From: Streptomyces sp. TRM68416
GTDB taxonomy: Bacteria; Actinomycetota; Actinomycetes; Streptomycetales; Streptomycetaceae
DNA length: 64,000 nt
Assembly: GCF_014596915.1 (NCBI RefSeq)
Contig: NZ_JACVWU010000013.1
Span: 62,001-126,000 of the forward strand
Direction: 5' to 3'
The notes beneath the pieces are model-generated. The model was not told the DNA's origin and searched no databases. It was given only the letters and a program-made list of their open reading frames with translations. The position numbers were made by a program, and so were the translations under genes. This document shows, in pieces, positions 58,464 to 64,000 of the stretch; position 1 is the first letter of the stretch; each line of letters begins with the position of its first letter.

Positions 58464-58560
58464 GACCGCCCCCGAATCCTAACCGCACCGCACCCGGCCG
58501 GTCGCACGGATTTACGACCGGCCCCGTCGGTGCAACGGTGCCCGAAGGGGGTGACACACC

Positions 58561-61032
58561 ATGGCCCAGACCCATGAGTGGATGTTCTACGAGGTCATGT
58601 GGCGCGGCTGGGCAGGGCGGGACCGGGTCCCGTATCCCGTGCCCTGGTGGGCGCAGCAGGCCTTCCGGCGCTGGAGCGACGACTTCGACTCCGGCACCTA
58701 CGAATCGAAGGAGGCGGCCCTCGCCTCCAACGCCCTGTACCGCTACTGGCACATGGTCGGGGTGAAGGACCACCGCCAGGAGTCCCTGATCGGGCAGGCG
58801 GGCGAGATCGAGCCGGTCTACGACAAGTACTGCCTCTGCTTCTTCCTGTACGACCCGGCGACGGGCGGCCTGCGGCTGCCCCAGCTCCCGGACGACGGGC
58901 AGGTGGAGCAGCGGATGGAGGCACCGCATCTGCCGGTCGTGCTGACGACGTTCCGCACGCCGGAGGAGGTCGAGTTCGTCCAGCGTACGTTCGCCGCCCC
59001 GATCGGCCCCAGGCAGCGGGACCTGGCGGTCACCCGGGTGACCGTGGGCAGCCCCACGGGCCGGCCGCGCGAGGGCCTGCTGTGCGCGGCGGTCCTGCCG
59101 GCCGGACCGAGCGGCTTCCAGCGGCACGACCGCAACGGGCGCCGGATCACCGACCGGCGGCTGACGTTCCTGCGCTATCTGCCGGACGAGCAGCGGGTGG
59201 AGACCAACTCGGGCTGGGGTCCGGTCTTCGACAGCGCCCCGGAGCAGTTCGGTGTCTACGGCAACCCGGACTTCTCCTTCGACCCGGACGCCTACCTCAC
59301 CCGCAGCCCGTTCCACGACCTCGTCGTGGGCGGCAAGCTCAACAGGGCACCGGAGGCGCAGGACCAGGTGGCGGGCCTGTGCAGCGCGGTGTTCGGGTGG
59401 CCGTTCCGGGTGGCGGAGGACGAGGTCTTCGAGATCGGCGTACGCCTCCCGGTGGACCTCTTCAGCGGCAGCGACGACCTCACCGAACTGCGCGGCCCGT
59501 CGACGGCCGAACTGGAGTCGGCGAACCGGGACTTCTGGACGGCGAAGCTCCTCGAACAGGGCGTGCAGCCCGGACTGCCGCGCCCCGTCGGCCACTTGAC
59601 GGACCTGTTCCGGCAGGCCCGCTCGCAGTTGCTGATCCTCTCCGACCACGGCGAGATCCATCCCGGTCCGACCGTGTACGACTCCTTCTGGATCCGTGAC
59701 TCCTCCGTCGAGGCGACGGCGTGCTCACTGGTCGGCGACGCGGCCCTGGCGGAACGGCAGTTGGGCACCCACTACCCGCTGAGGTTCAACCACGGCACGG
59801 GCCGTATCGGGCCGTGCGCCGAGTACGGCTTCTACGGCGGCCCTCACGAGAAGGACGACCACGAGTGGGACAGCAACGGCCAGGCGCTGTGGGCGATCGG
59901 CCGCTACGACCGCACCGGCGGCCCGCACTCGGCGTTCGGCGCCAGGCTGTACGTCCCGTACGTGCGCGACGCCGCCCGCTGGCTGCGCGACAACCGGGAC
60001 CGGTACGGCCTGCTGCACAGCGGCTGGAGCGCCGAGCACCTCGGCGAGCGCGACAAGCCGCACTACTGGGACGACCTGTGGGCGCTGGCCGGGCTGTACG
60101 AGGCGGCGCGGCTGGCCGAACGGATCGGGGCGCCCGAGGTCCCCGAACTCTGGGGAATCTTCGACGACGTGAAGCGGGCCACCGGTGACTCGGTCCGCTG
60201 GGTGCTGGCGGAGCAGCGCAGGCGCGGCGCCTGGGAGACGTACATTCCGACCGGGCCCGCGGACGTGGGGCGGCTGGACTCGACGATGATCGGCACGGCC
60301 GCCTACTTCCATCCGCTGCGTCTGCACATGGGCAGCAAGCTGGGCGACGACATCGACACCGCGGCCCGCTTCACACTCGACACGATGTACGCGCACTTCG
60401 TGACCGGCGGCTTCCGGCACGACGCGGCCTGGAGCGCCTACGGTCCGTATTTGACCCTGCAGTTGGCGCACGCGTATCTGCTCGCCGGGAACCCCGAGCG
60501 CATGGACGCGCTGCTCGGCTGGACCGTCGCCGCGGGCTTCCCGGCCGTCGCCGGGCGGAAGGCGGCGCTCGGCGCCTGGAACGAGCAGCACGCGTACCCG
60601 GTGGCCTCCGACTTCCGTGAGGCGCCGTACGGGCGCTGGTACATGGGCGACATCCCGCACGGCTGGGCGGCGGCCGAGTATCTGCTGCTGATCCGCGACA
60701 TCCTCTTCTTCGAGGCCGACGAGGACCGCGACCCGCACCTGTACATCGCACCGGGCGTACGGCCGCACTGGGTGCCCGATGCCGAACCGGTGACCGTGGC
60801 GGCGGCACCGACCCTGTTCGGGGCGCCGTTCGGCTACCGGCTCGCGCACGACCGGGCGGGGCGGACGGTGGAGGTGGAGGTCACGCAGGCGCCGGAAGGG
60901 GTGCGATTCGTGTATCCGTGTGCCTTCGGCGAGGTGCGGTCGGCGTCCGCGGACGGTGGTGAACTCGCGGTCGCGGGCCGGGACGTACAGGTGCCGGCCG
61001 GGACGCGGCGGTTCAGCGTGACGTACGCCTGA
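58561..61032 (+). CDS. Six-hairpin glycosidase-like protein
   Basis: Large protein of 823 residues without a signal peptide. The N-terminal third is beta-rich. The catalytic-like (alpha/alpha)6 domain is marked by VYDSFWIRDSSVEATACSLV, DDHEWDSNGQALWAIGRYDR, DKPHYWDDLWALAGLYEAAR and YGRWYMGDIPHGWAAAEYLL. The arrangement resembles glucoamylase/trehalase-type six-hairpin glycosidases. Substrate and family number cannot be assigned. The C-terminal part is a beta-sandwich. The ATG at 58561 has GAAGGGGG upstream. It converges on wblH with a tandem duplication at the junction. Confidence 0.75.
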   Translation: MAQTHEWMFYEVMWRGWAGRDRVPYPVPWWAQQAFRRWSDDFDSGTYESKEAALASNALYRYWHMVGVKDHRQESLIGQAGEIEPVYDKYCLCFFLYDPATGGLRLPQLPDDGQVEQRMEAPHLPVVLTTFRTPEEVEFVQRTFAAPIGPRQRDLAVTRVTVGSPTGRPREGLLCAAVLPAGPSGFQRHDRNGRRITDRRLTFLRYLPDEQRVETNSGWGPVFDSAPEQFGVYGNPDFSFDPDAYLTRSPFHDLVVGGKLNRAPEAQDQVAGLCSAVFGWPFRVAEDEVFEIGVRLPVDLFSGSDDLTELRGPSTAELESANRDFWTAKLLEQGVQPGLPRPVGHLTDLFRQARSQLLILSDHGEIHPGPTVYDSFWIRDSSVEATACSLVGDAALAERQLGTHYPLRFNHGTGRIGPCAEYGFYGGPHEKDDHEWDSNGQALWAIGRYDRTGGPHSAFGARLYVPYVRDAARWLRDNRDRYGLLHSGWSAEHLGERDKPHYWDDLWALAGLYEAARLAERIGAPEVPELWGIFDDVKRATGDSVRWVLAEQRRRGAWETYIPTGPADVGRLDSTMIGTAAYFHPLRLHMGSKLGDDIDTAARFTLDTMYAHFVTGGFRHDAAWSAYGPYLTLQLAHAYLLAGNPERMDALLGWTVAAGFPAVAGRKAALGAWNEQHAYPVASDFREAPYGRWYMGDIPHGWAAAEYLLLIRDILFFEADEDRDPHLYIAPGVRPHWVPDAEPVTVAAAPTLFGAPFGYRLAHDRAGRTVEVEVTQAPEGVRFVYPCAFGEVRSASADGGELAVAGRDVQVPAGTRRFSVTYA

Positions 61033-61054
61033 GTCAGCGTGACGTACGCCTGAG
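61013..61054 (+). repeat. Exact 21-bp tandem duplication at the end of two convergent genes
   Basis: TCAGCGTGACGTACGCCTGA plus G at 61013-61033 is repeated exactly at 61034-61054. The first copy encodes the last codons and stop of the glycosidase gene. The second, read on the other strand, encodes the last codons and stop of wblH. Confidence 0.95.
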
Positions 61055-61279
61055 CGCGAGACGCTCCTTCTCCGACAGGCCGCCCCAGACGCCGAACCGT
61101 TCGTCGTTGTCGAGCGCGTACTCCAGGCAGGCGGAGCGGATCGGGCACAGGCCGCAGATCCGCTTCGCCTCCCGTACGGAGCTGCCCGGCTCGGGGAAGA
61201 AGAAGTCCGCCCCCGTCTGCGCGCACAGCGCCTCCGCCTGCCAGTCCAGGTCGGGCCTGGTGAGTGTGTCGGTGTGCAT
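61034..61279 (-). CDS. wblH: WhiB-like iron-sulfur regulator (WblH-type)
   Basis: WhiB-like protein of 81 residues. Cysteines C19, C42, C45 and C51 (pattern C...CxxCx5C in ALCAQTG and RICGLCPIRSACLEYAL) ligate a 4Fe-4S cluster. The turn GVWGGLSEKER at 63-73 and the basic tail RLALRRTSR complete the family. It acts with sigma factors in gene control. The ATG at 61279 gives the usual short N-terminus. The WblH label comes from its position near the laccase and ssgD. Its last nine residues are encoded by one copy of a tandem duplication. Confidence 0.9.
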   Translation of the reverse strand: MHTDTLTRPDLDWQAEALCAQTGADFFFPEPGSSVREAKRICGLCPIRSACLEYALDNDERFGVWGGLSEKERLALRRTSR

Positions 61280-61479
61280 GCCCTGAAGCGTGCTCGGCAG
61301 CGAAAAACGTTCGATCAACGCCGCATCAACGCCCGGCGGCGGGGCCTCGGGCGGCGACCGCACGATGATGACCCCGGCGTACGCCCGCATGCACGGCGGC
61401 GCGCGGCAGGCATGTGCGCGCGGTGTGTCGGGCCCCCGCGGCCGTCGTGGCCGTCAGCCCTCCCGCGGCGCGCTCCTGA

Positions 61480-61725
61480 TCACGCGAAGCGTGCCCCGTA
61501 GAGGTCGGTCGGCTTGGCCGTCCGGCCGACGCCCGGCACGTCCGCCGCGGGCACCCGGGCGCTCCCGCCGTGCTCCTCCGAGCGGTTCCGTCTCCTGCTC
61601 TGCCGATCCTCGTACCGCCCACCGGCCGCCGCCGTCGGAGCACGCCCGGACGGCCGGGAACCGGAGGCCTGCACGCCCCTCGGCCGGTCATCTCGCCGGA
61701 ACACCGGTGGATCACCACGGGACAT
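61480..61725 (-). other. Possible small basic protein, uncertain
   Basis: An open frame of 81 codons, product MSRGDPPVFRRDDRPRGVQA, with YEDRQSRRRNRSEEHGGSAR later and TAKPTDLYGARFA at the end. It is polar and basic with no motif. Its start lies inside the iteron array and there is no ribosome site. The gap between wblH and the next gene otherwise holds nothing but the iterons. Confidence 0.25.
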
Positions 61726-61795
61726 CGCCGCCGATCACCACTGGATATCGCTGTGGATCACCACTGGACATCTGAGCAGATCACCGGTGGAATCC
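61705..61795 (+). repeat. Four 23-bp iterons with core GATCACC
   Basis: GATCACC starts at 61710, 61733, 61756 and 61779, exactly 23 bases apart. The units read GATCACCACGGGACATCG, GATCACCACTGGATATCG, GATCACCACTGGACATCT and GATCACCGGTGGAATCCT. They lie 75-150 bases upstream of the next gene and could bind a regulator or an integration protein. Confidence 0.85.
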
Positions 61796-61859
61796 TCCTG
61801 TCCGGGAGGACGGCCCGCCACGATCTGCGGCGGCCATCGGGGGCGGGAGAGTGGGACAC

Positions 61860-62315
61860 GTGGACCGGAGCGAGGATCGGATCCTGGCCGAAGAGCTTGC
61901 CGCCCTGGGCGCGCTGACCGGGGGCAGCGGTCGCCTGGTCGGCATGGTGGCCAAGCTGATGAGCAAGAACGTCCGTGAGATCGACCTGCTCGTTCCGCTG
62001 CCGTTCGAGGAGGCGGTGGAACGCGTTGCCCATGTGCTCGGGGAGGCGGGCCAGGCGGTCGACTGCGTGCCGGTCGGCCCCGCCACGGAGGAGCGGACGA
62101 TCCGCGTCGTGGCGAGCGGTGGCGTCGGCGGCCTGAATCCCGTGGTGGTGACCGCGCGGGTGCTGAGGGCCGAGCAGAACAGCACGGAGGTCTGGCTGCG
62201 CGCCGCCGCCAAGGAGGGTCTGATCAGACAGCGGGCCGGAGACAAGACCGCCGTCCGCGTCGCCGAGATGCTGAGCAGGGCGACCGGAGCGGCCGAGGCG
62301 GGCGGGGTCCGGTAG
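61860..62315 (+). CDS. Small protein of unknown function behind iterons
   Basis: A 151-residue protein starting MDRSEDRILAEELAALGALT and containing LVGMVAKLMSKNVREIDLLV, then PLPFEEAVERVAHVLGEAGQ. A mixed helix/strand pattern without membrane segments or signal. The product is not recognised; it is conserved-looking by codon bias. GTG at 61860 has GGAG about nine bases upstream; GTG at 61851 is closer to the ribosome site. Position next to the laccase gene is the only functional hint. Confidence 0.65.
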   Translation: MDRSEDRILAEELAALGALTGGSGRLVGMVAKLMSKNVREIDLLVPLPFEEAVERVAHVLGEAGQAVDCVPVGPATEERTIRVVASGGVGGLNPVVVTARVLRAEQNSTEVWLRAAAKEGLIRQRAGDKTAVRVAEMLSRATGAAEAGGVR

Positions 62316-62322
62316 GCCGGCC

Positions 62323-63312
62323 TCAGTGGCGGTGTTCCGTGGCTGCCTCGCCGGACTCGCGCCGGGTGTGCGGTCCGTGCGGTTCGTAGCCCGGAATCGT
62401 CCCGTCCGTCTTCTTCACCAGGAACAGCCCCACCATCCCCATGTCGGAGTGGCTCTGCACATGGCAGTGGTACATCCACGCGCCCGCTCCGACGCCCTCG
62501 CCCGCGATCACCTGGAAGCCGAAGGAGTCCGCAGGGCCGACGATCTTGTTGTCGATGACCTGGGAAGGGTCGTCGGGGCCGGTGAGCATGCCGGTGCGGT
62601 TGTCCGCCCAGCGGTGACCGTGCATGTGGAAGGTGTGGTAGAACTCGCCGTGCGTGATCACCACGAACTCGACGCGATCACCCACCGTGGCCTCGAAGTC
62701 GGGCCCGGAGTGCGCGGGTTTGTTGTTGATGAGCATGTCGTTGAAGACGATCGTGTGGGTCGCGTCCGGGAGGACGTCTCCCTTGCGCCGGACGATCACC
62801 GGACCGTACAGGCCCTTGCGGAGGCCGCCGGTGCCGTGTTCCGTGCCGACGACGTGGTCGTGGTAGTGCCAGTAGCCCGCGCTGCCCGCCCGCCAGGTGC
62901 CGTCCTTGCGGCGGCCGGGGACATGGGTGCGCCAGGTGTAGGTGCGGGTGCCGCCGGGCTCGACGTCGCTTCTGCTCAACTTCGTGCCGTCGCTGGAGAT
63001 TTCGTAGTCGAGGCCGTGCACGTGCAGGCTGACCGGGACGTCCATGGTGTTCTCGAACTCGATGTGCAGCGTGTCGCCCTCGTTGAGTTCGATGAGCGGT
63101 CCGGGGATCGTCGCCTTCCCCTTCTCGAAGCCGTAGCCCATCTGCCCTCCGGCGAGCTTCTCGGCGTAGAGCTTGAGGTGTCTCACCTCGCCCCCGGCCG
63201 GGGCCGCCTTCGCCGGTGCGCCGGCGCTCGCGGCCTCCGGCACGACGGACAACGATGTCGCGACGGCCGCGCCGCCCAGCAGCACCCGACGGTTGAACCC
63301 GCGTCTGTCCAT
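62323..63312 (-). CDS. Two-domain laccase (small laccase, copper oxidase)
   Basis: Precursor of 329 residues with a twin-arginine signal (MDRRGFNRRVLLGGAAVATS). Copper sites are VSLHVHGLDY, GYWHYHDHVVGTE, FYHTFHMHGHRW and MYHCHVQSHSDMGMVGLFLV, giving the type 1 and trinuclear clusters of trimeric two-domain laccases. It oxidises phenols outside the cell with oxygen. It converges on the small unknown gene with 7 bases between stops. The ATG at 63312 is supported by the signal peptide. Confidence 0.93.
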   Translation of the reverse strand: MDRRGFNRRVLLGGAAVATSLSVVPEAASAGAPAKAAPAGGEVRHLKLYAEKLAGGQMGYGFEKGKATIPGPLIELNEGDTLHIEFENTMDVPVSLHVHGLDYEISSDGTKLSRSDVEPGGTRTYTWRTHVPGRRKDGTWRAGSAGYWHYHDHVVGTEHGTGGLRKGLYGPVIVRRKGDVLPDATHTIVFNDMLINNKPAHSGPDFEATVGDRVEFVVITHGEFYHTFHMHGHRWADNRTGMLTGPDDPSQVIDNKIVGPADSFGFQVIAGEGVGAGAWMYHCHVQSHSDMGMVGLFLVKKTDGTIPGYEPHGPHTRRESGEAATEHRH

Positions 63313-63501
63313 GCGGAACTCCCCACCCTGATACGGAACTTGCGGAGACGCACCTGTGACGAACCGGGGAGACGGTACCGAGCACGCCCCTGTTTTTCCA
63401 CACTCAGGACAAAGTTCGTGCCATTGCGGTCATAGGTATTGGCGTGCAGCGCAAAGAGGTCTAGCTTCCTTGGCGCTGCTGCCGTGACCGAGGAGACGCC
63501 C

Positions 63502-64000
63502 ATGCACTTACGAGGGTTGAGTACCAGAAGACGGGTCTGTGCGGCCGGTGTGACCGCCGGGGCCGTCCTGGCCGGGCTGATGTCGGGCCCCGCCGCCGGC
63601 GCCCTGCCGGAACCGTCCTCGACAACGATGTCTGTCAAGTCGCCGCCGGGCGGAGCGAATGTACGGGTGCTGATCTTCCACGGGTCCGCCGCGGCCGGCG
63701 AGGAGTCGCCGGTCGTCAACGCCGGAATCGAGGCGATCGAGCGGATCGGTCTGAGCGGTCCCGCCGACCAGCGCTTCAGGGTCGAGGCCACGGACGACGC
63801 CGCGGTGTTCACGAACGGGACGAGACTCGGCCGCTACAACGCGATCGTGTTCCTGACCGGCGGCGGTGACGTCCTCGACCCGGAGCAGGAGGCGGGCCTC
63901 GAGGCCTACATGGAGGCGGGCGGCGGCTTCGTCGGCCTGCACGACGCCGCCCGCGCGGAGCCGTACTCGGACTGGTTCACCGGCCTGATCGGCGCACGGC
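63502..64000 (+). CDS. ThuA-like secreted protein, N-terminal part (cut by window edge)
   Basis: Open to the right edge. It starts MHLRGLSTRRRVCAAGVTAG, a signal with a basic front. The ThuA domain is visible in NVRVLIFHGSAAAGEESPVV, YNAIVFLTGGGDVLDPEQEA and GLEAYMEAGGGFVGLHDAAR. The family is a class I amidotransferase-like fold linked to sugar metabolism. ATG at 63502 has GAGGAG six bases upstream. The C-terminal half, often carrying DUF1080 or carbohydrate modules, is not in the window. Confidence 0.88.
   Translation, partial: MHLRGLSTRRRVCAAGVTAGAVLAGLMSGPAAGALPEPSSTTMSVKSPPGGANVRVLIFHGSAAAGEESPVVNAGIEAIERIGLSGPADQRFRVEATDDAAVFTNGTRLGRYNAIVFLTGGGDVLDPEQEAGLEAYMEAGGGFVGLHDAARAEPYSDWFTGLIGAR

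Noticed and set aside
58285..58507. Longer SDR start reading through both tRNA genes
   Set aside because: The first 74 codons of that frame lie in the tRNA genes and their flank; the ATG at 58285 is the first outside them.
61480..61725. A confident gene on the minus strand between wblH and the iterons
   Set aside because: No ribosome site, a start within the iteron array and low-complexity product; listed only as uncertain.

Overview
The window is high-GC chromosomal DNA, almost certainly from a Streptomyces. Codon third positions are nearly all G or C, GTG and TTG starts are frequent, genes often overlap by 4 bases, and Streptomyces-type genes are present: a WhiB-like protein, an SsgA-like sporulation protein, an LPFR small protein, a two-domain laccase and a hopanoid operon. 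From memory, gene order matches the part of the S. coelicolor chromosome holding the two-domain laccase, wblH, ssgD, idi and the hopanoid genes, read in reverse. Only names and order were compared. No phage, IS element, CRISPR or rRNA is visible.

Layout. 1-5604 (minus) is the hopanoid operon: a small leader ORF, hpnC, hpnD, a 46-codon coupled ORF, hpnE, a polyprenyl diphosphate synthase and the start of squalene-hopene cyclase (cut by the window edge). 5930-12991 (minus) is a surface-polymer locus: a TagGH-like ABC exporter, a GT2 glycosyltransferase, two CDP-alcohol phosphotransferases, a glycerol-1-phosphate-dehydrogenase-like enzyme and a cytidylyltransferase-like enzyme. 13268-25880 is mixed: a GalE-like epimerase, cation efflux, idi, an anti-sigma-type ATPase, an HdeD-like membrane protein, a crotonase without catalytic glutamates, Tex, an ABC-F ATPase and a D-amino-acid-oxidase-like protein. 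25884-30795 holds three secreted peptidases (M14, S15-like, M1). 30801-36805 holds a PfkB kinase/macro-domain pair, an amino-acid permease, a MerR regulator, an SDR and a secreted DUF1906 protein.

37251-42985 (minus) is a beta-oxidation operon: an alpha-methylacyl-CoA-racemase-like protein, a long-chain acyl-CoA dehydrogenase, a thiolase and an FadB-type fusion. Two palindromes resembling steroid/acyl-CoA TetR operators lie upstream. 43185-50273 holds a saccharopine-dehydrogenase-like reductase, endonuclease V with a long C-terminal extension, a YCF48-type secreted propeller, ssgD behind a Crp-type site, and a second ABC-F gene behind a long leader with mini-ORFs. 50336-56628 includes a beta-lactamase-fold hydrolase, an ArsR-type regulator, dimethylargininase and an acyl-ACP desaturase preceded by three 15-bp tandem palindromes. 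56957-64000 includes a zinc-ribbon SDR downstream of two atypical tRNA genes, a six-hairpin glycosidase, wblH, a gene of unknown function behind four 23-bp iterons, a laccase and the start of a ThuA-like protein.

Two further layers stand out. A family of intergenic hairpin repeats (at least six copies) sits directly at gene ends and in places supplies stop codons or C-terminal residues. Several promoters carry clear palindromic operators. The strongest candidates for undescribed biology are the odd tRNA pair with its adjacent SDR, the apparent sn-glycerol-1-phosphate polymer locus and the desaturase operator array. All functions are inferred by reading the sequence; no searches were run.
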